Shown piece by piece: positions 1 through 5,430 of a stretch of 8,041 nucleotides of DNA (its first letter is position 1; each line of letters starts with the position of its first letter). The notes beneath the pieces were generated by a model, which worked only from the letters and a program-made list of their open reading frames with translations, did no database searches and had not been told where the DNA came from. The DNA comes from Synechococcus sp. CO36386bin_37 (GTDB lineage Bacteria > Cyanobacteriota > Cyanobacteriia > PCC-6307 > Cyanobiaceae). Where the stretch lies: positions 1 to 8,041 of the forward strand of contig WTGE01000477.1 of assembly GCA_011525445.1 (NCBI GenBank), given 5' to 3'. A program made the position numbers and the translations under genes.

Positions 1-753
1 GCCTTGGCCTTTACGGCCGCAGCGCGGGGTTACAAACTGATCCTCACCATGCCGGAGTCCATGTCGATCGAACGTCGACGGGTGATGGCAGTGCTCGGTG
101 CAGAACTGATTCTCACGGAAGCGGCCAAAGGCATGCCTGGTGCTATCGCCAAAGCGAAAGAAATTGCGGATAGCGATCCAAGCCAGTACTTCATGCCCGG
201 TCAGTTCGAGAATCCAGCCAACCCTGAAATTCACGAGAAAACCACTGGCCCTGAAATCTGGAACGATTGCGATGGCGCAATCGATGTCCTCGTCGCCGGC
301 GTTGGAACCGGTGGCACCATCACTGGTGTGTCTCGCTACATCAAGCAGGAGAAGGGGAAAGCCATCACCTCGGTTGCTGTTGAGCCAAGCCACAGCCCTG
401 TGATCACCCAAACCATGAATGGAGAAGCGCTCAAGCCTGGCCCCCACAAAATCCAGGGCATCGGCGCTGGCTTCATTCCCAAAAACCTCGATCTCTCCGT
501 CGTCGACCGCGTGGAACAGGTCACAAATGAAGAATCGGTGGAGATGGCCTTGCGCCTCGCCAAAGAAGAGGGTCTGCTGGTGGGCATCTCCTGCGGAGCT
601 GCAGCCGCAGCTGCCATCCGCCTCGCCCAACAGGATGAATTCGCTGGCAAAACCATCGTTGTGGTTTTACCAGATCTTGCCGAGCGCTATCTGTCTTCGG
701 TGATGTTCGCTGAAGTTCCCACCGGCATCATCGAACAACCTGTTCCTGTCTGA
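1..753 (+). CDS. cysK: Cysteine synthase A (O-acetylserine sulfhydrylase), 5'-truncated by window edge
   Basis: PLP-dependent enzyme that makes L-cysteine from O-acetylserine and sulfide in the cytoplasm, the last step of sulfate assimilation. The window enters in frame at [11 protein letters not shown], just after the expected Asn-loop (SGNTG), so about 70-75 N-terminal residues, including the PLP-binding lysine, lie upstream. Visible signatures, counted from the first codon: [10 protein letters not shown] near residue 17; the phosphate-binding glycine loop [10 protein letters not shown] at 100-109; GIGAGFIP in the C-terminal half; GISCGAA near 195, where Ser normally contacts the pyridine nitrogen; and the closing [11 protein letters not shown]. 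The TGA stop is at 751-753, and the length after the break fits a family of about 320 aa. The sequence is intact, with no frameshift. A terminator follows 25 bases on. The symbol is recognised from the family; whether this is the only paralog in the genome cannot be seen. Confidence 0.95.
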   Translation, partial: ALAFTAAARGYKLILTMPESMSIERRRVMAVLGAELILTEAAKGMPGAIAKAKEIADSDPSQYFMPGQFENPANPEIHEKTTGPEIWNDCDGAIDVLVAGVGTGGTITGVSRYIKQEKGKAITSVAVEPSHSPVITQTMNGEALKPGPHKIQGIGAGFIPKNLDLSVVDRVEQVTNEESVEMALRLAKEEGLLVGISCGAAAAAAIRLAQQDEFAGKTIVVVLPDLAERYLSSVMFAEVPTGIIEQPVPV

Positions 754-777
754 TCATCGGCGTTTAGCTGAAGAATC

Positions 778-807
778 AAAAGCTCCGCCTAAAGACGGAG
801 CTTTTTT
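778..807 (+). terminator. Rho-independent terminator of cysK
   Basis: A perfect stem AAAGCTCCG / CGGAGCTTT (778-787 with 796-805, counting the A/T extension) encloses an 8-base loop and runs into six T residues at 802-807. It begins 25 bases after the cysK stop. Read on the other strand the stem is followed by a broken T-rich stretch (TTTTGATTCTT), so it could also stop transcription arriving from the right. Confidence 0.9.
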
Positions 808-859
808 GTTAGTCAAATCATTAATTGTTGAATCATGCAATCGAAGGTTCATCGCGAAA

Positions 860-882
860 GGCCTCATCACTGAGACGAGGCC
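860..882 (-). terminator. Hairpin between convergent genes, possible terminator of the minus-strand unit
   Basis: GGCCTC (860-865) pairs with GAGGCC (877-882). Two further pairs follow inside after one mismatch, with a 5-base loop. On the minus strand it lies about 45 bases past the TAG at 928-930 and is followed only by TTTCGCG, so the U-tract is weak. It fits as a marginal terminator for the gene ending at 928. With the cysK terminator it separates the convergent units. Confidence 0.45.
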
Positions 883-927
883 AATTAATTCACGAGTACA
901 ATTAATTGATGTTTTCACCTTACCCCA

Positions 928-1299
928 CTACAAAGTTACCACCATAATCTCCAACATTAAACTCCCTTCTGCCGTTCGAACGGTAGTCCCCTCCAACGAT
1001 AAAGACACTCCATCGGATCCATCAGCCCTAAGACGCGCTCTTCCATTCCCAGTCGCAACAACATCTAAAAAGACAGCATCAATAGGATCGTAGATTTCCA
1101 ATTCTGCACCATCCTCCGTTTGACAGCTTTCCAAACGAATGCCGTCTCGATCAACGTTATTCACGGCGCTAGATTGGCGGAAATTGGCGAGAAAGCCAGA
1201 CACCTCATACAGCAGAATGGATTCGCTAGTAAAAACATTGGCACGGTTATGATCAAAACAAATGCACTTGAACTTCAAAAGATCTTGCGAAAGATCCAT
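928..1299 (-). CDS. Hypothetical protein of the secretome island, start uncertain, no signal peptide seen
   Basis: Unrecognised. The frame is open from a TTG at 1392 (154 codons), but I prefer the ATG at 1299 (123 codons, MDLSQDLLKFKC), because the stretch before it is very AT-rich, has no ribosome site, and encodes Phe/Ile/Lys-rich filler that does not resemble a Sec signal. The C-terminal two-thirds looks like a real beta-rich domain: acidic and Gly-rich, with alternating hydrophobic residues (AELEIYDPIDAVFLDVV, GVSLSLEGTTV, GSLMLEIMVV). It follows the gene 1803->1429 on the same strand, 36 bases from the TTG or 129 from the ATG, so the two may be co-transcribed. It is the only member of the block without a recognisable export signal, so the N-terminus may be damaged or mis-started. 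No function can be assigned. Confidence 0.5.
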   Translation of the reverse strand: MDLSQDLLKFKCICFDHNRANVFTSESILLYEVSGFLANFRQSSAVNNVDRDGIRLESCQTEDGAELEIYDPIDAVFLDVVATGNGRARLRADGSDGVSLSLEGTTVRTAEGSLMLEIMVVTL

Positions 1300-1428
1300 C
1301 GAAACGAACAAAGAATGGAATGAGTGAAGAAAATTGAACAACCAACGAGACCTAATAACTACTTTGATTAAAAATTTTATTTTAAAAAACAATCCCTATC
1401 AACCATATCCAGTTAGCTATCGACAAAA

Positions 1429-1803
1429 CTAGTAACTAAACACAGTGTATCCCCAATCAGAAAGTGAAAAATAGTTAAGTTTTTGAGATTGTACAGTTTC
1501 CTCTGCTTTGCTGGATTCAACTCCTATTGAAAAACGACGATTAAGATCCTGAATGATGAAGTCTCCATCGGGATCCAATTGAGAGACGGGAAGAACATTA
1601 ACAACCTCAAATGATTGTGCTCCCTCACTTTGAGAGATAGCCGTCGTTGAAGTGGCGTTGCCAACACCCTTTCCGTAAGATCGTGAAAATGTCCATCCAG
1701 TCACCTGAGGGACACTTTGAGTCAGCGCCGAAGGACAAGCCAATGAGCACACAAGCGAAAATGAGGTTAACGCGAGAAGACGAAACATTGGCAGCTGAAG
1801 CAA
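1429..1803 (-). CDS. Small exported protein of unknown function (relative of the 4396-4866 product)
   Basis: 124 residues if translation starts at the TTG at 1803, which has GAGG five bases upstream; the ATG at 1788 (MFRLLALTSF) gives 119 but has no good ribosome site. The N-terminus is a signal peptide: FRLLALTSFSLVCSLACPSALT, then Gln29. Cys23 in SLAC superficially resembles a lipobox, but the -3 residue is Ser. The mature chain is short and polar, with AQSFEVVN (62-69), NVLP (69-72) and FIIQDLNRRFSIGVE (82-96). The last has the same pattern as WIIKDQNQAFSLKTE in the gene at 4396-4866. QSFEV also occurs in the 5431-6009 product and ESFNV in the 3484-4233 product. It is probably periplasmic, surface-attached or secreted. 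No catalytic motif is visible and the function is unknown. Confidence 0.7.
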   Translation of the reverse strand: MLQLPMFRLLALTSFSLVCSLACPSALTQSVPQVTGWTFSRSYGKGVGNATSTTAISQSEGAQSFEVVNVLPVSQLDPDGDFIIQDLNRRFSIGVESSKAEETVQSQKLNYFSLSDWGYTVFSY

Positions 1804-2100
1804 ACTGACCTCACTAGGGAGAGGAGATGCGCAAACATCAAGAAATAGGCAAAGTATGTAGCATTAAATGTGCTACTCATCAATACCAATACAAGGGTAG
1901 ACATTACCAAAACATTTGCAACATACTAAACCTTAAGCTTATACTTTATCCGTCGCCAATAGTATCTCTACTGCCAGCCAAAAACAAAATCAAGGCCTAA
2001 CAACAGCAAAGAGGCGTACATTTAAAGAGATCACGCATCGAAATCAAATCCATTACAGACAATTGAATGATGAGTCGCCACTACTGATTCAACGTTTTGG
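1804..2100. other. AT-rich spacer upstream of the 1803->1429 gene
   Basis: About 300 bases, near 35% GC in the line counted, between the start of one minus-strand gene and the stop of another. It must hold the promoter of the 1803->1429 gene if that gene has its own, but I see no convincing paired -35/-10. No terminator hairpin follows the TGA at 2101-2103. The one item of note is a 57-codon plus-strand frame at 1827-2000, listed under findings. Confidence 0.6.
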
Positions 2101-2538
2101 TCAAAAAACGGATGGCAAACTCAGTGACGGAGTTAACAAACGATCAGGTATTTCAATTGATGGTTCCGCAATCGAGGGGGCATCCAGCAACGGAGCAGAT
2201 TGCGGATCAGGTTGTGCACAGGATGAAGTGCCACCACCATCAAACGTGCATTGAGTCGTCTGCGCGTCAGTACTGTTTTTATTGGTGCAAGACGTTGTGC
2301 CTGCATTTGTAACACAAACAAAGCTTTGGCCAGAAGTGGCCTGACAACTGAAAGAACCCCCAACATTAGATACGCAAGTCAGGTCTTGATCACCTTCCCA
2401 TCCCGAACATGTCGTTGTAAGGTCACCGTTTGAAGTGCAATAAACATCGAAACTATTAGATTGCGCTACCCGCGGGAATAATATTATAATGCAATACGAA
2501 AACAAAAATAAATTCCAAAATTGCTTTAAGTGAAACAT
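2101..2538 (-). CDS. Exported protein with four tandem cysteine-pair repeats
   Basis: 145 residues from the ATG at 2538; no Shine-Dalgarno is visible. Signal peptide: KQFWNLFLFSYCIIILFPRVA, probably cut before Gln26. The mature half consists of four tandem repeats of about 20-22 residues, each opening with Cys-x(8-9)-Cys: CTSNGDLTTTC, CVSNVGGSFSC, CVTNAGTTSC, CTFDGGGTSSC. The cysteines are at 34, 44, 55, 65, 75, 84, 97 and 107, eight in all, so four disulfides are possible after export. Three repeats share Cys-[TV]-[ST]-Asn and all four a central Gly. The tail (about 108-145) is Pro/Ser/Leu-rich without cysteine. It follows the 3164->2610 gene by 71 bases and may be co-transcribed with it. 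A disulfide-stapled beta-solenoid or small surface domain is plausible but inferred. I do not recognise the family. Confidence 0.75.
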   Translation of the reverse strand: MFHLKQFWNLFLFSYCIIILFPRVAQSNSFDVYCTSNGDLTTTCSGWEGDQDLTCVSNVGGSFSCQATSGQSFVCVTNAGTTSCTNKNSTDAQTTQCTFDGGGTSSCAQPDPQSAPLLDAPSIAEPSIEIPDRLLTPSLSLPSVF

Positions 2539-2609
2539 AGCAGAGATTCAGGCGTTCAGCTACAAAGAGGCATAAAAAATTGCTTGGAATAAACCGAATG
2601 AGAACCAAG

Positions 2610-3164
2610 TTACTTAAAATTAGGTCTTATTCCAGCACAAATCTCAGAAAATTGACCAGATAGAGTAGCAAACTTCAACAGCTCTACACATTTTAAAGCT
2701 GTGACAAGATTAATATCCGCCTGAGTTTTTCTTGCTTCCGCTTGAGCTCTTGCGACTTGACTTTCTAATGCTGCGACTTGAGCTTCACCAATTTTTTTAC
2801 AAATTTCGTGATTCGCACCACCAATCGGAAATGTAACTGTGACAACACCACCATAATTATCACTATTGACCCTTGCGCCAATAACATCTCCATCGCTCAA
2901 TCCTGAACCACTACCTCCAAAGCCCGCAACAGACAGAGTTGGGGTAGGGCAATTAATTCCAGGACCAAAACCATAAAATGAGCTGGTATTAATTTGGGAA
3001 TTATTTTGATTGTTTACGGTTGTACCCGCAGAAGTCGCTCTTGAACTTGACGTCGCCGACGGAGAGGATTGAGCTAAACTTGATAAAGGTAAACTTGCAG
3101 CACTCAAAAAACCTGCTACAAGAATTAGGGATACTCTTGTGAAATGCATCACAACAAATAACAT
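2610..3164 (-). CDS. Exported Asn/Gln- and Gly-rich protein with C-terminal coiled-coil segment
   Basis: 184 residues from the ATG at 3164, or 179 from the ATG at 3149 (MHFTRVSLILVAGF). I lean to the second, because a consensus -10 box only six bases upstream of 3164 would put the transcript start on the first ATG. Signal peptide ends SSLA, then Gln32. Order of parts: Ser/Thr/Asn/Gln linker (33-62, VNNQNNSQIN); FYGFGPGINCPTP (63-75); Gly-rich GFGGSGSGLSDGD (81-93); a beta-like strand YGGVVTVTFPIGG (104-116); then a long helix (about 120-168, heptad-like Ala/Gln/Glu/Lys, AALESQVARAQAEARKTQ). Cysteines are at 72, 122, 159 and 176. The layout reminds me of secreted hypothetical proteins I associate with marine picocyanobacteria and their phages, but this is unverified recall. 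It leads the pair with 2101-2538. Possibly a multimeric surface or envelope component; function unknown. Confidence 0.75.
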   Translation of the reverse strand: MLFVVMHFTRVSLILVAGFLSAASLPLSSLAQSSPSATSSSRATSAGTTVNNQNNSQINTSSFYGFGPGINCPTPTLSVAGFGGSGSGLSDGDVIGARVNSDNYGGVVTVTFPIGGANHEICKKIGEAQVAALESQVARAQAEARKTQADINLVTALKCVELLKFATLSGQFSEICAGIRPNFK

Positions 3165-3169
3165 TAATT

Positions 3170-3175
3170 ATTATA
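3170..3175 (-). promoter_or_regulatory. Consensus -10 box (TATAAT) for the 3164->2610 gene
   Basis: The minus strand reads GAGTATAATAATTAATG. The hexamer is a perfect sigma-70-type -10, and transcription would begin around 3163, on or just inside the first ATG. No TTGACA-like -35 lies 16-18 bases upstream. If it is used, the mRNA would be leaderless or translation would start at the ATG at 3149. Confidence 0.4.
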
Positions 3176-3374
3176 CTCTTGGGGTCTAATAATAGTTACT
3201 GTGTTTGTAATTCAAGAAATTCATCAGCAAAATTAAATATTTTTACCATACTTGCAACAAAATATCAATCACTTTTAACAATAAAATATGGTCAAGACTC
3301 GAGTTCAGGCACCCCGCCGCCCGAATTAAATTCTCTTTACAGAAAAATCGAGGCAACGGGGTCCGCAAAGCCAC

Positions 3375-3396
3375 TTTGTAAAGAATTATTTACAAA
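3375..3396. promoter_or_regulatory. Perfect 8-6-8 palindrome, candidate operator
   Basis: TTTGTAAA (3375-3382), six spacer bases, TTTACAAA (3389-3396): an uninterrupted dyad in the divergent spacer, about 58 bases upstream of the -10-like box of the plus-strand gene. The inner GTA...TAC pair is ten bases apart, not the eight of the NtcA consensus, so it is not a clean NtcA site. A dimeric repressor or activator site is the simplest reading; no regulator is identified. Confidence 0.4.
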
Positions 3397-3408
3397 TTCT
3401 CCAATACC

Positions 3409-3441
3409 CTGAGGAAAGCCTGAGAAGAAGCTGAAGGAAAC
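3409..3441 (+). repeat. Three tandem 11-bp imperfect direct repeats upstream of the plus-strand gene
   Basis: CTGAGGAAAGC (3409-3419), CTGAGAAGAAG (3420-3430) and CTGAAGGAAAC (3431-3441) are head-to-tail with an exact 11-base period. The last unit covers the -35 position relative to the TATAAC at 3454-3459. An 11-base direct-repeat period at that position is typical of OmpR/PhoB-family response-regulator sites (family knowledge). The sequence is not a recognisable Pho box, and purine richness makes chance repetition easy. Confidence 0.4.
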
Positions 3442-3453
3442 CTTACGAGGGCT

Positions 3454-3459
3454 TATAAC
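3454..3459 (+). promoter_or_regulatory. -10-like box (TATAAC) for the 3484-4233 gene
   Basis: TATAAC matches five of six consensus positions and lies 12 bases after the third 11-bp repeat. The hexamer 17 bases upstream (CTGAAG) is a poor -35, which would fit an activator-dependent promoter. Predicted start about 3466, giving a leader near 18 bases to the TTG at 3484. Confidence 0.3.
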
Positions 3460-3483
3460 AATATCTTCAGAATTCATAATTTC

Positions 3484-4233
3484 TTGGGTTTTGAAGTTCC
3501 CTCGCTTTGCTCTCAATTGGCAAACAACATCAAGCTCATCGCTAAGGCCTCAGTAGCCTCGGCACTTTTGGCGCTGTCTGTTTCCGGTGGTCATGCCGAA
3601 GCTCAAAGCCTTTCTGCAGTGCAGCAGATCAGCATTTCCGGCTCAGCCGAATTCGGATTGGAATACGGAGAATCCTTTAACGTTTCTGCTCAGGAAATTC
3701 AGCAAGCAGACGACTCGACGAGTGGAGCTGTGAATTTCAAACCATTCGAAACAACAGTGGGCAGTAGTTTTGCAAATATCAATGGACAACCAATAGGTCA
3801 ACTCACACAAGGTGATCCCCCATCTGTTGTGGGTAATGCAGGTCAGTCATCTCTTACTCTTACCTACGACCGCACTGGTTTTCTTCCAATTCAAGAGGTC
3901 ACCGATTCTTCGACGACTCCTCAAACGACAGAGAATGTGAAGGGGGATGGTTCAATTACCGCACTTGCTGGAATCACTCCCTTTGGTGGTGATCAACTTG
4001 CAGGCGGATTATCTCTAACAAACGTACCGTCAAATATTAGGCTTAATCAAGACTTAACCACAGGCTTGCCAGGGATTGAGTTCACTGAGTTTGCATCAAC
4101 AGGATCGGCAGGTTCAAGCGTGAATCAAAATGGCGCATCGATCACCTCGACCTTAACGGGAGCCAGAGCAGTCACGGCGTCTGTGTTTACCCAATCCAAT
4201 ATCATGAACTCACTGACCTCAGCATTTGATTAA
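3484..4233 (+). CDS. Exported Ser/Thr/Gly-rich protein of unknown function (relative of the 5431-6009 product)
   Basis: 249 residues from a TTG at 3484. The frame is open back to the TGA at 3421 but contains no ATG or GTG ahead of the signal peptide; a second TTG lies at 3517. No Shine-Dalgarno is evident. The signal peptide has a long n-region (to Lys21), a hydrophobic core VASALLALSV and AEA before Gln41. The mature chain is acidic, cysteine-free and rich in Ser, Thr, Gly and Gln: YGESFNV (61-67), a central polar region, SNIRLNQ (183-189), GLPGI (194-198) and an ending FTQSNIMNSLTSAFD. These landmarks recur in the same order in 5431-6009, so the two are diverged paralogs or shared-domain proteins. 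It is the only plus-strand gene of the block, with its own candidate promoter and terminator. A surface-fibre or matrix protein is a guess; no enzymatic motif is visible. Confidence 0.75.
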   Translation: MGFEVPSLCSQLANNIKLIAKASVASALLALSVSGGHAEAQSLSAVQQISISGSAEFGLEYGESFNVSAQEIQQADDSTSGAVNFKPFETTVGSSFANINGQPIGQLTQGDPPSVVGNAGQSSLTLTYDRTGFLPIQEVTDSSTTPQTTENVKGDGSITALAGITPFGGDQLAGGLSLTNVPSNIRLNQDLTTGLPGIEFTEFASTGSAGSSVNQNGASITSTLTGARAVTASVFTQSNIMNSLTSAFD

Positions 4234-4257
4234 TTTATTGTCGTTAAAAATATCCAC

Positions 4258-4282
4258 AAAGCGGCCGAAAGGCCGCTTTTTT
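4258..4282 (+). terminator. Rho-independent terminator with GAAA tetraloop
   Basis: AAAGCGGCC / GGCCGCTTT with a GAAA (GNRA) loop (4258-4266, 4267-4270, 4271-4279) runs into six T residues at 4277-4282. It lies 24 bases after the stop of the 3484-4233 gene. On the minus strand the same stem is followed only by TTTGTGG, about 114 bases beyond the stop of the 4396-4866 gene, so it may weakly serve that operon too. Confidence 0.92.
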
Positions 4283-4395
4283 ATGATCATAACGACTTGA
4301 TATTGGCTGAGAATACAAAAATAATCAAAGCAATAAACTTTAAAAATTTTACTAAATCATTGCTCATGTGAAGAAAGGACATCACAATGCTGTTT

Positions 4396-4866
4396 TTAAA
4401 ATCCTAAGGCTTCTGGAGTAACCAGCTCATTCTCAATAAGACCTGTGACCCGTGGAAACACACTGCGCAGCGCATTTGCAGCTGGACCGGAAACAACAAC
4501 AGGTAAAGTTTCTGTTCTCGACACAGACGTTGAACGGGTCTCTTCAAAAACACTGGTGGATTGGACCAAAGGATTAGCATCTTCTGTCTTTAGAGAAAAC
4601 GCTTGATTTTGATCTTTAATGATCCAAATTGTTGATCGATTAAAAATATTGGAATTGTCATTTGGAATGACATTATTTCCTTCTATAGAAAACCGATTGG
4701 TTTGGACGGTACTTTGCAGAAAAGATCGGCCCATCGATCCACTTGCTACGATAGGATTTCGGTAGCCCAAACTGACCTGAGCCAGCGATGAAGTCATGAC
4801 AAATGACGAAGCAGGAATCGCTAATATGAAAAAAAATTGGCACGCTATTTTCGTATATCGTTTCAT
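4396..4866 (-). CDS. Small exported protein of unknown function, last gene of a three-gene run
   Basis: 156 residues. The ATG at 4866-4864 overlaps the TGA of the upstream gene as ATGA, and AGG lies a few bases before it, favouring coupled translation. Signal peptide: MKRYTKIACQFFFILAIPASSFVMTSSLA, then Gln30. The mature chain has no cysteine: MGRSF (45-49), NVIP (65-68), WIIKDQNQAFSLKTE (81-95), a Ser/Thr-rich stretch (about 100-118), PVVVSGPAANALRSVFPRV, and a C-terminal LGF. The NV[IL]P plus [WF]IIxDxNxxFS pattern is shared with the gene at 1429-1803, suggesting common descent. It is co-oriented and coupled with 4863-5402, so a partner role is likely. Probably periplasmic or surface-located; function unknown. 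Confidence 0.75.
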   Translation of the reverse strand: MKRYTKIACQFFFILAIPASSFVMTSSLAQVSLGYRNPIVASGSMGRSFLQSTVQTNRFSIEGNNVIPNDNSNIFNRSTIWIIKDQNQAFSLKTEDANPLVQSTSVFEETRSTSVSRTETLPVVVSGPAANALRSVFPRVTGLIENELVTPEALGF

Positions 4867-5402
4867 AAACCTGCATTTGAGCTAAACACACTTGGGAAAA
4901 AGGATGGAAATACACTCAAAGATTGACCTGAGGAAGATGGGGATATCACATTTTGTGACTGAGCCATCATGTCTTGATAGATTGCCAACGTTCCTCCAAT
5001 GCGTACAGACAAAGATGATTGATTTCTAAGATTGATTTTGCCCTCTGAGACCTCTGGGTTTAATTCGTGTTGATAAAGAATACCTTTTTCGTTCATCTGT
5101 TGCATACTTTCCGGCACGCCATCGATCATCACAGTGTCATTCATAGTCATGAATAACGGATCAGCATAATTCTCAACTCGCCTATTGAGAGCTCCCGAAT
5201 AAACCAGACCAACATTACTTGCAATTTCAACACCACCACCATTCACAAAGCTGAAATACATCATCTTACTGCTGCTATCAGAAACAGACACTCTTTGAGC
5301 TTTCATTCCAACAGGAAAAGTCACAGACATTAATGCTAGAAATAGAGTAACGACTGTTTTGGTGGTAAATTCCTGAACAGCTAAAAATTTAGCCTCCAAC
5401 AT
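4863..5402 (-). CDS. Exported protein of unknown function, middle gene of a three-gene run
   Basis: 179 residues from the ATG at 5402. N-region of 16 residues (MLEAKFLAVQEF...), hydrophobic core VVTLFLALMSVTFPVG, then MKA before Gln36. The mature part is Met-rich for its size (MMYF, LFMTMNDTVMIDGV, SMQQM, QDMMAQ), has no cysteine, and looks beta-rich up to about residue 148 (NQSSLSVRIGGTLAIYQ). It closes with a Ser/Phe/Pro-rich tail, SVFPSFFPSVFSSNAGL. It starts 28 bases after the upstream gene stops and shares ATGA with the downstream start, so all three are probably one transcript. No ribosome site is visible before the ATG. I do not recognise the family and see no clear similarity to the other products of the block. 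Confidence 0.72.
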   Translation of the reverse strand: MLEAKFLAVQEFTTKTVVTLFLALMSVTFPVGMKAQRVSVSDSSSKMMYFSFVNGGGVEIASNVGLVYSGALNRRVENYADPLFMTMNDTVMIDGVPESMQQMNEKGILYQHELNPEVSEGKINLRNQSSLSVRIGGTLAIYQDMMAQSQNVISPSSSGQSLSVFPSFFPSVFSSNAGL

Positions 5403-5430
5403 GGTAAGCCCGGAAAAAGAAAAACTAAAT

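Larger units (their letters stand above)
3165..3483. other. Divergent intergenic region with several candidate control sites
   Basis: This 319-base spacer separates the minus-strand gene starting at 3164 from the plus-strand gene starting at 3484. It is strongly AT-rich (27% GC in 3241-3300) apart from a short GC-rich patch near 3305-3330. It contains a TATAAT box for the left gene, a perfect palindrome, three 11-base direct repeats and a TATAAC box for the right gene, each listed separately. A 77-codon plus-strand frame (3179-3412) crosses it, but has no ribosome site, signal peptide or coherent composition, so I do not call it a gene. Confidence 0.6.

Noticed and set aside
882..908. Repeated CAATTAATT near the end of the minus-strand unit.
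   Set aside because: Short, self-complementary and AT-only; expected by chance in AT-rich spacer and not tied to a feature.
1268..1290. In another minus-strand frame just inside the ORF ending at 928, the translation reads ARSFEVQV, like the [GA]xSF[EN]V motif of three neighbours.
   Set aside because: The frame is open for only about 33 codons between stops and has no signal peptide before it. A five-residue match in one of six frames is easily chance, so I did not call a frameshifted relic.
2572..2609. Weak hairpin CTTGG / CCAAG followed by a T-rich run, just after the stop of the 3164->2610 gene on the minus strand.
   Set aside because: Only five base pairs with a 17-base loop; too weak to call a terminator, although partial attenuation before the 2538->2101 gene is possible.
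3179..3412. 77-codon plus-strand ORF in the divergent spacer.
   Set aside because: No ribosome site, no signal peptide or domain, composition changes abruptly inside it, and it overlaps the likely promoter and operator of the adjacent genes.
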